DNA of 55,956 nucleotides, taken from assembly GCA_946803715.1 (NCBI GenBank), contig CAMPET010000077.1, forward strand, positions 180,073 through 236,028. The letters run 5' to 3'. Below the pieces are notes generated by a model. It saw only the letters and a program-made list of their open reading frames with translations. It ran no database searches and was not told the DNA's origin. Each line of letters starts with the position of its first letter. Position 1 is the stretch's first letter. Positions 1 through 10,539 of the stretch are shown here, one piece after another. The position numbers and the translations under genes were made by a program. The DNA is from Beroe ovata. Taxonomy: Eukaryota; Ctenophora; Nuda; Beroida; Beroidae.

Positions 1-225
1 GACATGAAGTTATGAGTCACAAGATATACAGCTCCTCAGGGAAGCAAGATAGGGCCGAAATTACATCGGGAATCGATTCAGCGTCTAAAAATACATGGGA
101 ATCCATGGTCTTTGCTTGCATGTACGACAAAAAATTTTCTTCGAATTTCCGATCGGAGTAATGATAGAAAATGAAGTGAGTGACTTCACACTTTTTTACT
201 TCATTTTCGAAGGTCTCTAATGCTT

Positions 226-265
226 ACAGCGAAGTGACTACAGCGAAGTGACTACAGCGAAGTTC
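226..265. repeat. 14-bp tandem repeat, about 2.9 copies
   Basis: The unit ACAGCGAAGTGACT starts at 226, 240 and 254, the last copy being truncated. It lies just after the 167-208 inverted repeat, which shares the GAAGTGA core. No function is suggested. Confidence 0.8.
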
Positions 266-851
266 TCACGAACATTGTACTGTAACATGAAGGCAAGGCT
301 TGGATATTTCCCGTGAATATTGTGCTATACCTACGGTGCTTAACTATAAACAAACTATCAATTGTCGTTTACAGTGTAACTTTTACAATTGAATTTTCTC
401 TGAACAATCAACTATTCCTGGAATAGACCCCCTGGCCCCTTTGACAATTCCACCATAACGACGTTCAATATTGCCACTCCCTAGTCCCTACCAATGACAT
501 GCTGACTTAGGTTTCCGAGTATTGATGTTAAACTTTGAACTCCAAATCCCAGTGTTTGTTTGTGTGTGTGTCTGTGTGGACAGTGTGTCTGTTGGTTCTT
601 CAGTGAAAACTCTCTCACAAATGACAAGTCGTCAGGCGGGCACCGAAATATAAGCGACTAAGCGACATCAAAGCTTACAATAAACCAGATGGCACTTTTA
701 ACGAGTCTTTGATAGAATTGAAAGCGTTGAACGGGACGTCTTTGACACAATGTGTCTATAGCTATAGAAACATTTCTCCGTTATACTGTAATAAAATATG
801 AAAACACAATTATAATTATGGCCATCTGTTTGAATGAACTGTGCGGCACCA

Positions 852-860
852 CATAAATAG
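852..860 (+). promoter_or_regulatory. TATA-like box before the protease gene
   Basis: CATAAATAG lies about 45 bp before the ATG at 903, a spacing that fits a TATA box with a very short 5' leader. Assigned by sequence and position only. Confidence 0.4.
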
Positions 861-902
861 CCCCCCACATTCCCCATCCAGCCACTTCTCAACATACACA
901 CC

Positions 903-2497
903 ATGAAGAGTTTCCTCATCACTCTCTTCACTGCCGCCCTTCTCTCCTTGTCAGAGTGCGATGTCCGGGAACAATTCCGTATTGCTCTAGCAAAATACGC
1001 GGACAAAGACCACATCAACCTAGCTGAGGGTCTCCAAGCACGGACCGCCCGATTCCACGCTTTCGCCGAGTTTCACGCCCGGGTTGAAGCAATCAACAAC
1101 GACGACACTCGCCACTTCACCGCAGAGGATAACTTTCTCTCCATTCTCACTGCGGAAGAACGGAGCTCTCGTCTCGGACTCAACTCGACCCGCCCTGAAC
1201 CTGACAATGATGATGTCGCGGAGGTCGAAGAGAGACAAGTGAGTTCTGGCGATTTGCCAGCTCACCGGGACTTTGCCGACATTCTACCCGATATCAAAGA
1301 CCAAGACAGTTGTGGCTCATGTTGGACTTACTCCGCAGTTGCTGCACTGGAGGGCGAGATTTTCTTCAAAACGGGAGACAGGAAAGTCAGTCTTTCCGAG
1401 ATGGAGTTTCTGGAGTGCGCTACCGATAGCGAATACGATGGATGTCAGGGAGGATGGATGCAATGGTGCTTCAAGTACGCGAAAAACAAGGACANGTACA
1501 TATAGATGGACAGAAGTGCAACGCCAAGGGCAAGGCTAACGCACTCCGCACCCATAATGTTAGGGTTCGAGGTTTCACAAAGATAAAAGGCTCCGAATTG
1601 CTGGCCGAGGCTAGCAAACACGTACTATCGGTAGCTATATTCGTCAATAGCGACTTCCTGGCGTACGCTAGGGGGATTTACATTGATGAGTACTGTGACG
1701 CGTGGGCAAACCATGCTGTGGCTCTGGTCGGCTATGGGGAGAGAAGTGGGATCAAGTACTGGAAGGTAAGGAACAGCTGGGGCAAGGTGTGGGGTGAGGG
1801 GGGTTACATCTATATGAACAGAGAGGTATCCAACATATGTAGAATAAAGAGTGAGCCTATGCTGCCCATGGTAAAGTGCAGGGACGGGAGCTGTAAGGAG
1901 GTCGCCCCAGATGAGGCAGATGGAGGGAAGGAAGAATTTGCAACGGAGGAGAGAAAGGAAGGAATCTGTCACACGGAGGTTAACATGAGTGATAAATGTG
2001 ATAAGGATGTTAGGGATGCGCTACAGAGGTGTGTTGACAGTGGCATTCCACGGAATGAGTGCTGGATTCATACAATCTCGTCCAACTGCTACAAAACCAC
2101 GCTCAAGGGTGATGTCAAGGGCACGATGATGGACATGGCGCATCTTTGTGAGGACTCTGACAAAGCTGAGGATATGGGATCGGATACCTGCTTGGAGAGG
2201 AGGAATCTATCTCCTTGTCTGGATAGCAAGGAGAAAGCGGCTGCGATGTGTCGGCTGAGCGGCACCCCCGAGGAGAAATGCTTCGTTTTGAAAGTCAGCA
2301 ACAAGTGCTACAAAGCCACCGTTCCGAGCACAGTAGGCGGCGACCTCATACGACCATATCCGTGTACCAGAGAAGTAGATCCGGCCAAAGATTGCAGCAA
2401 AGATTTTGCCCCAGGAGTGTTGTTTTGCTACGATTGCCACTGTTGCAGATATCATGGCTTTTGTAATGACTACGATGAAAAATGGGACTTTTATTGA
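903..2497 (+). CDS. papain-family (C1A) cysteine protease with a cysteine-rich C-terminal extension, single exon, frame break at an N
   Basis: A secreted or lysosomal papain-like endopeptidase. The first 18-20 residues are a hydrophobic signal peptide. Residues 25-80 resemble an I29 inhibitory propeptide. The catalytic Cys is residue 140 in CGSCW. The active-site His is in NHAVALVGYG (codon 1712-1714) and the Asn in RNSWG (codon 1772-1774). An uncalled base at 1495 splits the reading: 903-1494 is open in one frame and 1496-2497 continues the protease fold in another, so a small assembly indel is more likely than a pseudogene. After the protease domain (about 1855 on) comes a roughly 200-residue tail with about 20 cysteines, built partly from two similar modules. 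No intron is needed, unlike the protease at 28875-31179. Exact specificity is not inferable. Confidence 0.85.
1966..2490 (+). other. duplicated cysteine-rich modules in the protease tail
   Basis: Two segments of the tail align by eye: one running through ALQRC, then NEC, then SNCYKTT (about 2010-2100), and one running through AAAMC, then EKC, then NKCYKAT (about 2240-2325). Each has the order Cys, about 10-12 residues, Cys, about 10 residues, Cys-Tyr-Lys. A final block is very Cys-rich (FCYDCHCCRYHGFC). I do not recognise the module as a named family. Confidence 0.6.
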
Positions 2498-2633
2498 TGA
2501 GCAGTTACGTGTCATGGATCACAGAGCATTTTGCTCGAATATCCTTGTTTGATTTTCAAACGAATTTTTAAGCATCTCATATAGACTTTTAATTGCTTTC
2601 CAGTGTTAAAGATAAGCTACAATGCACCAATGC

Positions 2634-2777
2634 GATTAGGCTATCAACTTCTGTAACAGAGTGGTCTGTACGGAACCTCACGGCTTCGATTCCTTGTTTA
2701 ACATGCCGTACAGCAAGGATCTCCACCGTGTTCGCCAGGCTAGGCACATAGCCACTCTGTCTTGACCAAAGTCGATT
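2634..2777 (+). repeat. dispersed repeat, copy 1 of 2 (about 145 bp, terminal inverted repeats)
   Basis: This segment is closely matched in the opposite orientation at 41819-41963. Its ends are imperfect inverted repeats: ATCAACTTCTGTAACAGAGT at the left and the complement of ACTCTGTCTTGACCAAAGTC at the right. An inner pair, CTGTACGG and CCGTACAG, could form a second stem. It contains GCTTCGATTCC, close to a Pol III B box, so a tRNA-derived SINE is possible, but the terminal inverted repeats fit a MITE better. I could not define target-site duplications. Confidence 0.75.
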
Positions 2778-3173
2778 TTAAATATAGTTGGGTTCTAACG
2801 CTTCCAAACAATTTGTATGTCTCGGTCACAGCCGAAATTTTGATTTACCGCACGCGCGAAACTAAATATGAAGCTAGTCGTCGCACGCACGTATTTTTTG
2901 CGTAATAGCAGATTTAAGCAAGCGTCAATTAGTCTCGATTTTCCGCATCAATCATTGACACGTTGCAAAGATCGCAGCATGCAGTGGACAGAGTATAAAA
3001 AACAATGATTAGGAATCCAGTGTAACATTATAGAGAATTTTCTAAGGAATATGAAAATGTAATTAAACACAATCCCGAGTGAATGTGAGCGGAAATATGA
3101 GTTTTAAAATTGATTTCGCAATTATCCCTCATTTAAGTATGCTAAATGATTCTCAATCAACTCTGTACCTCAG

Positions 3174-5279
3174 GTAATCGATGGTAGAATGGAGGGTGTA
3201 TACGGATGGATCGCAGTTAACTACATTCTGGGTAGATTTAGTCACAGTTTCGATGCAGATACATCTCATAGACCGCCCACAGTGGGCGCCCTTGATATGG
3301 GCGGGGCTAGCATGCAGATCACTTACGAGGTTTGGATAGCTTTTCAAGCTGTGTGTTGAGACCAGCAAATACTATACTGTGCTTTGAAATTCTTCAATTA
3401 TTGTCTGGTCACCGCGAAATCCTAGATTATCCCTCCCATCATCATCATTATGGTCCCCCCCGTGTTTTTCATTTATCCCTAATTTCGTAGGTTCCGCGCA
3501 GTGAAGAAGTCCCGTCTGACCTTGCCCTGGACATAGATCTGGGATGTCAGGATCATTCTGGGCAGAAGAGTCACAGTTATCATCTCTACTCCAGTACATT
3601 CCTCGGATTTGGTACCAATGAAGCAAGAAAGTCGTATGTCCAGCTGCTGTTAGAACAGAATGAGGACAAAGTGTTGATCACTGATCCGTGCCTACTCAAA
3701 GGTAGGGAAATTCGGTACATACTACAGGTCCTTTTTACAACAAATTGGGTTGTCATGACGTAGCATTGATCATTCGCAGGAATGCAGGAATCTCAGAAAA
3801 ATGCAAAGAACAAACAAGTGATTCTAACGGGAGGTGGAGACTTCACGCTCTGCCGACAGAATCTCTACCCTCTCCTCAAAATTCCCACAACTTGTGCAAG
3901 ATCACCTTGCTCGATGAACGGGGTTTTCCAACCACCGATAAACTTTTACAAAGATGTTAGTTTTGTCTCTTGTGTAGTTAATTCTCTGAATCGGCTGACG
4001 ACGACAATCACATGATTTTCAAAAGTTTCCGACTTAATGTTAATCGTATCACTTAACGTTTTAAACTAACTCTCTGAATCAGTTTAAGTTGTCATCGTTA
4101 ACTTTCCCTCAGATTTTGACCTTACTTTCTCACTTTTCCTCACTGTCCATCCCAGGAAATGTACGGGTTTAGCGAGTATTGGTACACGATGAACGATCTA
4201 TTACGATTGGGAGGTCACTACAGAGAGGATAAGTTCATTGCCGCTGCATCGGAATACTGTGCAACGGAGTGGAGTGTTCTCAACGAGAGGTTTGGTTTGC
4301 GAAAACATCTCATTTTAGCCTGGAGATCAGTTCAAAAGAGACGGAGAAGTTTCTTCTCATCTCTCTATTGAAAATATCGACCCGGCCACATGACCCGGTG
4401 TCATGTTTCCAGGTACAAGTCAGGCCTCTTCCCTGGGGCTGATCAAGACAGATTCCAGTACCAGTGTTTCAAGAGCGCTTGGGTACTGGCGGCTCTCCAT
4501 GACGGTCACCGATTCCCATCCAACTACAAACACTTCAACTCTGTCAATACGGTACGATCAATCGATCTGAAATTACGGGATTTGTCACAGAAAAAGGCTA
4601 CTATTTCCCAAGTGACTCCTTACCATAGGTAGGTATACGAACCCTCTTCCCCATACGATCCCTTGTCCAGATAAAAGGTGAGATAATTCAGTGGACGTAC
4701 GGTGCAATGATCTACCGGACACGTTTCCTGCCACTTCGTGATCGGGGTGTTGATAAAGTGCTGTCTGCCCGACCTGTTTCCAAACTCGACGTTATGTACT
4801 GGTACACCGCAATCTTCTGCTTTGCGGTGAGTGAAAACTGTCCGAGATTATATGTTCTCGTACATTCACGACTTGTAAGGACAATTATTATTTAAAGGTA
4901 GAGACCCTTCTTAAATACTTTCTTGTACTTGCTGATAACATTCTCCCTTCTTCAGATTGTGCTGTTTGCTATTCTATTTTGGGCGTATAAAATCAGAAAG
5001 ATGCGCTCTTCTTCCTTCCTCCCCTCTACACTTCAAGACCTGTCAGAACAATTCACACCTATCTCCCTCAAGCCAGACCAAAACCCTCTACTCAACAGCT
5101 TTAAATATAGCTCATCCGGGGACTCGATGATAAACTTTAATGATGTGTGCGCGCCACCCCAGAACTCATGTCGATTTATAGACCCACCGGCAGCCACAGG
5201 GGTTATTCCTGATCGTAGTATAAGGGGCTTATTGCCACGTAGTTATAGCGAGTCTTTACTTAATAGAGACATAGGGTGA
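3174..5279 (+). CDS. ENTPD4/ENTPD7-like nucleoside diphosphatase (apyrase), C-terminal seven exons; 5' part not found
   Basis: Exons 3174-3329, 3491-3701, 3780-3955, 4156-4289, 4413-4551, 4671-4826 and 4956-5279 join without frame error to 431 codons. The product resembles the Golgi/lysosomal GDA1/CD39 NTPDases that hydrolyse nucleoside di- and triphosphates. Recognisable blocks are [29 protein letters not shown] (apyrase conserved region 4), [25 protein letters not shown] and [10 protein letters not shown], the last typical of the ENTPD4/7 branch. A membrane helix ([19 protein letters not shown]) spans the last splice junction. A long cytosolic tail of about 95 residues follows, with DQNPLL, a possible acidic dileucine sorting signal. 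Family members are about 600 residues, so roughly 170-200 N-terminal residues with conserved regions 1-3 and the first membrane helix are missing. The first exon listed opens at a splice acceptor, so upstream exons must exist or have been lost. Donors at 3330 and 4290 read GTTTGG. Confidence 0.88.
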
Positions 5280-5577
5280 CTTCTTGATTCTGGTGTTCAG
5301 ACAATTTAAGATATGAATATGAATGATGAGGATTCTCAGTTCTCACTTTCAGAGTGTCAGTTCGACCCAGGGTCTAACAATCTAAGCTAATGACATGACA
5401 AGGATAGATTCCGTGCGGAGCTGGAGTGTCCTGATCCTGGTCTGTGATCACGCACTCACGCAACGTCAAACGTTATATTAAACGTGGGATTGGGAACAGA
5501 CTAACAGAGTACAGACTTGTAGGATTTCTCCCTACCCTTGCTCATGCTGGCTGGATTTTATCCCGGGCGGAATTACC

Positions 5578-5838
5578 GGTATGTGTACACAATACACATG
5601 GAAGGAAAAGCGGATGGAAAGAAAAAGACGCGCACTTTGCAGTTGTCGATCGATGATAGACCCTGTCGAGAATTTCGTTTTGCGCGCGCAAGCCGCTTCG
5701 CGGCTTGCATCAGCGGCTTGCATCAGCGGCTTGCATCAGCGGTCTAGCATCGCCAGACAAACTTTGCAGTGGAAACTGCTTACAATTGCGCGTCTTTTTC
5801 CCTCCCTCCGCCCCTTTTTTCCATGTGTACACATACGC
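5578..5838. mobile_element. fold-back element with about 50-bp inverted arms, interrupted by a nested MITE
   Basis: The left arm (about 5578-5633) and right arm (about 5789-5838) are imperfect inverted copies. TATGTGTACAC, ATGGAA and AAAAAGACGCGC occur in the left arm and as complements, in mirrored order, in the right arm. Removing the inserted 5643-5760 element and one target duplication restores a short loop between the arms. This looks like an old fold-back MITE that later received a second MITE in its loop. Neither carries a transposase. Confidence 0.7.
5643..5760 (+). mobile_element. miniature inverted-repeat transposon, copy A (118 bp)
   Basis: The element begins TTGTCGATCGATGATAGACC and ends GGTCTAGCATCGCCAGACAA, imperfect terminal inverted repeats of about 20 bp. 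It is flanked by perfect 9-bp direct repeats ACTTTGCAG (5634-5642 and 5761-5769), the expected target-site duplication. It shares the core CCCTGTCGAGAATTTCGTT with copies at 42757-42871 and 43279-43364. Distinctive inside are three tandem copies of the 13-mer CGGCTTGCATCAG and a hairpin at 5688-5708 (arms GCAAGCCGC and GCGGCTTGC). The duplication length suggests a Mutator-like or Merlin-like source; non-autonomous. Confidence 0.9.
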
Positions 5839-5842
5839 GTTT

Positions 5843-5888
5843 TTGTTATTCAAATTCAATTCCGCGGAATTGAATATCAATAACAATT
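5843..5888. repeat. 46-bp palindrome
   Basis: The centre at 5854-5875 is a perfect 22-bp palindrome around CCGCGG. With three mismatched pairs tolerated it extends to 5843-5888, with outer arms TTGTTATT and AATAACAA. It abuts the fold-back element and may be another element remnant. Confidence 0.8.
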
Positions 5889-6645
5889 GCGCGGCGCGCC
5901 GACGCGACGGTAGGGAATTTAATTGGAAAAACCCTACAATTATAAAAAATGAAGTACAGACGCGACGTGAACACATTTGATGATCCCGCGGCGCGCGCGC
6001 GCTGCGTGACCAAATGGCCTGGCAAATACTCCGCGCGCTACGAGTACGCGTCTCCGTGGTTTCTACGACTTTTCAGTTACGTTCACTGAGTAGTGAGTAG
6101 AACAGTAGCGCGCGAACAGGGGCGCGCAACGTGTGCACAAACACACTGCAATGCGCGCCGTTGCCAGATGCTCACTTGTAGGTCGTAGGATACCTTTAAA
6201 GCAAGTCTCGAGAAATACAAAAAAGATTCGGATAGTTTTAATCCGAGTAATTATTGGTACATTTCATCTGTGGTACTAGAGAAAATCGAAGGAGATAACT
6301 ATTTGTCTAACAAAGCCAAGTTCAATGACCCTCTGACGAGAAACCCTTTTGTAGTTGATAATTGACAGGACCAACAGAGAATGGTATTAATGGGGAAGGG
6401 TCCTAAATTTCAAAGCTGACTTCTGGAAAGCTAAGGGATCTGTGTTAATTCTCCAAGACCAATCTTCTTCATATGAATCACCAGATGGTGATTGACCAGA
6501 TGGTGATTTGCCAGCAAGAACTTTGATTTGACCAATGTACAAGGAGATATGATACTGAAAGTGTCTGAAAATCTGGGAACCTTCCCCAGAAATACCATTC
6601 TCTATTGTTCTTAATGCAATGAACTGTATCATTTTAGCTTGTGAT

Positions 6646-9600
6646 ATGCAGAAAAATGATGCTGGCTTCAAGATGTCATTCAAGAAAAGAAATCCTGATT
6701 TCAAGAAACCCCCCAAAAAATTACCAGCTTCCACAATTCCTGTAAGTTTTCATCAAAGATCCAGAAAATAAGGAGTTAATTTCTTTGTATTCAAACTTCA
6801 TATCAATAGATGGAATAATCAATCAACCAATCCAATTTCATAACTGATAAAAATAAGCTTGGAAAATTTAGGGTATTTAAAAGGGCAATAGCAGAATTGT
6901 TCAGAATTCATTTTGTAGGCAGGTGGAGATTTGAGGAAACATGATCAGCCAACTAAAGCTCTTGAGGTTTTTTAGCAAGTCATTGCATTTCTACAAAATG
7001 GTGTACCAATACTATGATTGTGGATTTAATGAATGTGGATTTCATAAAATGTAAATGTGGAAAATACTCATACTTTCTAATGGTAGCATAGTACATAAGC
7101 AAACATAACCCTTCATTTTATTTCTGTCATATATTAGATTAATTGCAGCTCATATTTTGCTTTAGAAATCGCAAGATAGTGACTCTTCATCTGAAGAAGA
7201 TGTTCTTGAGCAAAAAAGGAAAGCAGAATTGGGTTTGTAGAATATCATGGCTTACATTGCATTTGTTCCTCATTCCTCATCACTTTTTTCATTAACAAAT
7301 CCTTTTTGCAGAAAATCAGAAAAATGAACAAGCCAAACTTGTTGAGATAGCCCTTTTGGAACAAGTTATGAATGGTAAAATTGATGTTATGGATCTGTTG
7401 CGGAGTGGTGAAGATGGCAATGCTACAATTAGAGACAAAATACAAAAGCAATGTAACTTTTAATCATATATTTACATGCATGTCAATTAGTTTTTGTTGA
7501 TGATGATTACAGCACCATTTAAAAACACCATTCTGAAAAGTCATCTGCCTATCCGAATTGATATATCACCTTACTTTATTTCAAGTGTTGGATGGTATCC
7601 CAGCAAGCCAAACTTCCTCAGCAAAGCCAGTTCCTTTGAAACCTATACAAACGCCTGTTCAGCCATCCTCTTCATCCAATGAAAAGGTGAAACCTCTGAA
7701 TTGGATTAATCAAATCATCAAACCTGTATTGTTGTCACAAACTCTATATTGACAAAATTCAGGCTACTCCAATTAATCCATTGATGAGAAACAGAGCCAG
7801 TTCAACACCAGAAAAGCCTTTAAAAATTAGTTCAAGTGTGGTACAAAAGAAAGAAAATTCTTCTGACCGACTAACATCTAAAAATAAGACTCGTGTTGAA
7901 TCAACTGGCTCAATAAGTTCTGAGAGTTCTGAAGAATCCTCAAGTGAATCAAGCATTCTATCAGGAATCTCAAGTGAAAGGTTCAATACCTTTTTTGATG
8001 AGAGTTTGTCAACATGAACTGTCTTTCTGTTAACGAAATGAGCCTAAATACGGAATAATTATTCTTGTATTGACAGTGATGTGGATTCACACAAGCTTGC
8101 AAAAAAGGTCAGAAAACTGAAAACGAAAAATAGGAAACTCAGGAAAAGGGTGAAAACTCTCAAGAAGAAGTTAAAAGACAGAAAGACAGAAAACAATAAG
8201 GAACCTCCAATAAGGTAAACCTTCAGAGAATGGAACTTGGTAAATCCATGATAATTTGCGAACAATAAATTTGTGTATTCCGACATTTTCCATCACTTTC
8301 TGTCTTCATTCTCTACAGTTTATCTTCATTTTAGTAAACAGGAACCTTCAAAAGTGCCAAAAAGCACGGCAGAAAGTGAAAGTCCAATATTCTCAACTCA
8401 AAGCTTACTAGAGGTTTTATAACTAGAACTATTAATTGTAATGAACTGCTATACATGATCCAAGTTGGAAATTTGAAGGATATCAAGGTCTTAAATTGAA
8501 TTTTTCAGCCACCACTTACCCCACAACAGTTTGCAGCAAAACAGGCACAACTAAGAAAACAATATGACCCAAAAACTGGGAAATACAGGTAATGAATTTC
8601 GTATATAATATCATCAACCAAATTATCATATTTTCAGTCAGCTTATTGTACTTCTATTTCAGAGACTTGAGTGAGGGTCAACAGCCGGCTCCCATCCCAC
8701 ATCCAATGCCAATTCCCCCCGTTGCACTTCCACATCCTACACCATTCCACAACTTCCCTCCTCCAATTCCTGGCATGATGCCACCTATACCACCAATGCC
8801 TTATGGTCACATGATGCCTCTCGCCCCACCTCTAGCTACTGTCCCCATGCAGCCTCCTGCAGTATCTACAAATGCCGATAATGATGGCCTCATTATAACA
8901 GAAGTCAAACCAATGGATACTCAGAAATCACATTTTCTGACAGACGATGATCTGTATACAGACGTTTTCAAAGGCAAAGAGCAGAAAAAACCTGTCCCCA
9001 AAAGTCAGACTCTTATATACACGGCAATGTCACAACCATCAGCCATAAAACCTCCAGGCAAGGGAAATGATATCATTCAAGTAAGTGTTGCAAAGTCAAA
9101 GAAGAAGCCAGTTGAAATTCACAATATAGAGTCTGATGGCAGTGATTTATCACAATCTGATGACAACAAGGATGTAGCCAGTCGAAAAAGAAAGGATTCC
9201 AAGGATCAGGTTTTGATCCGTTCTGAGGAAGCAAAAGAGCTTGTAAAAGATTTCTATGAAGACGAAGAAGACCTTGCTGTTGTAGGAGAGAACAAAGAAG
9301 GTTAACTATTGGCGCTCAACACTATATGATTCTTACCAATCACTGCCATTACCTATTTACCTATACATTCAGGAGCTTTATTATTTTCACCACCATCTCT
9401 ATCATTTTAGGTGGAGCCTCAACAATAAAGAAATCGTCTGAAGGCATGAATGCAAGAGGTGTTCACTTCAGTGGAAGGTGTATCTTTTGTTCTCAGTATC
9501 ATACAGTGCCATCTAAGGGTGAACATACAAGTCTTTGTGCTAAGGTTTGTGTTTCGCTTAGGTAGGTTTGTCAATCAATCATGTCATATGGTTTGTTCTA

Positions 9601-10539
9601 ATATCCAGTCACATTCTCTTATTGTTGATCAGGGAGCTTTGTATAAGAACAAGACAAGAGATTGCTCATTTGCCATGAATAAGCTTAGGAAAAGTGTAAA
9701 TGAAAATACCGAAAAACTGGTTTCATTGAAAAACAAGAAGGGTTTGATGGAGAAAATTATGGTCCAAAATAACGAAAATAAGAGTAAACGTTCTCAAGAA
9801 ATGGAGAAATTCAAAAACTATATTGCTGGTTTGCCACAACCAGGTTAGACATTTCGTTCTATTATACTATACCTAGGTAAAAAAACTAATTGATATATCA
9901 ATTTGAATTTCCTTCCATTGTTAAATAGCTTGAGTCTAAGCCATACCGACTTGTTCATTTTCAGTTAAAGTTTCTCAAGAATTTGGTCGTAAAGTTGTCG
10001 AAGCCCACCATCAGCAAGCCCTGGGTAATAGATCCCAGGTGATAGGGAATTCTGTTCCTAGAGCAGGAGCTCAAATGACAGGTGATTCAAACGAGAGGCA
10101 GGGCAGCTCAGAGAGAAATGCACCTCAGGAGAGACCTTACAATAACAATGAGGATGATGTTCCTTTGTCAGCTCGTAGAAAAAGGCTAGCTTCTGAGTCA
10201 GAACATCGTCAGAGCACATCAGGATATGATGGAGAATACCTCACAAGTTTACAGGCTGGCCCACATGGCAGGGTACAGAGTTCGGCTTACCCTCTAGCTG
10301 GTCCGCCATTGCCCTCTCTCATGGGGGGTCATCCTCCCGCCCCTCCAAGAGTTAGGATGAGGGCCATGACTTCTGCTGCAGCAGGACCACCACAGAGACC
10401 TCCTCCACATGCTTTGCTGAGAACTCCGACATCAGCTGCCACAGGAGGTCCACTGCTGAGGGCACCAGCCCCTAGGCCAGGAGAGTATGTTGGACCACGA
10501 TACCAAACCAGACCCCTTCTTAGACATGGTAATCTTTGA
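6646..10539 (+). CDS. unrecognised multi-exon nuclear-type protein with coiled coils, proline-rich segment and a CxxC/H/C zinc-finger-like motif
   Basis: Twelve exons join in frame: 6646-6741, 7166-7232, 7312-7452, 7586-7686, 7763-7980, 8077-8214, 8335-8413, 8509-8588, 8663-9300, 9411-9544, 9633-9843 and 9965-10539, about 825 residues. In order: a basic N terminus; a helical segment (VEIALLEQVMNGKIDVMDLL); a Ser-rich region; a Lys/Arg coiled coil (KLKTKNRKLRKRVKTLKKKL); PQQFAAKQAQLRKQYDPKTG; a Pro/Met-rich stretch; acidic and basic patches; CIFCSQYHTVPSKGEHTSLC, probably metal binding; a second coiled coil; and an Arg/Pro-rich tail. Composition suggests a nuclear scaffold or chromatin/RNA factor, but I know no family match. 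An in-frame ATG at 6619 is an alternative start, and an untranslated or coding first exon may lie further upstream. A donor-like site at 10529 with an acceptor near 10746 could give a slightly different C terminus. Confidence 0.75.

Larger units (their letters stand above)
1..902. other. non-coding sequence upstream of the first protease gene
   Basis: I see no recognisable coding exon here on either strand. It is AT-rich and holds a short tandem repeat (226-265), an inverted repeat with 11-bp arms (167-177 and 198-208) and a short GT-rich stretch near 553-578. If the apyrase gene at 3174-5279 extends upstream past the protease, its missing 5' exons are not evident here either. Confidence 0.6.
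5280..6618. other. CpG-rich intergenic block with fold-back elements
   Basis: This stretch separates the apyrase stop from the next gene. It is rich in CG-containing alternating tracts, for example 5987-6006 and 5881-5905, and holds the fold-back and transposon features listed separately. A minus-strand open frame covers 6387-6734 but I could not assign it. No confident exon was seen. Confidence 0.6.

Noticed and set aside
6387-6734. minus-strand 115-codon open frame with a duplicated SPSG
   Set aside because: Partly the shadow of the first exon of the gene at 6646; the remainder (6387-6620) could be a real terminal exon, but no upstream partner was found.
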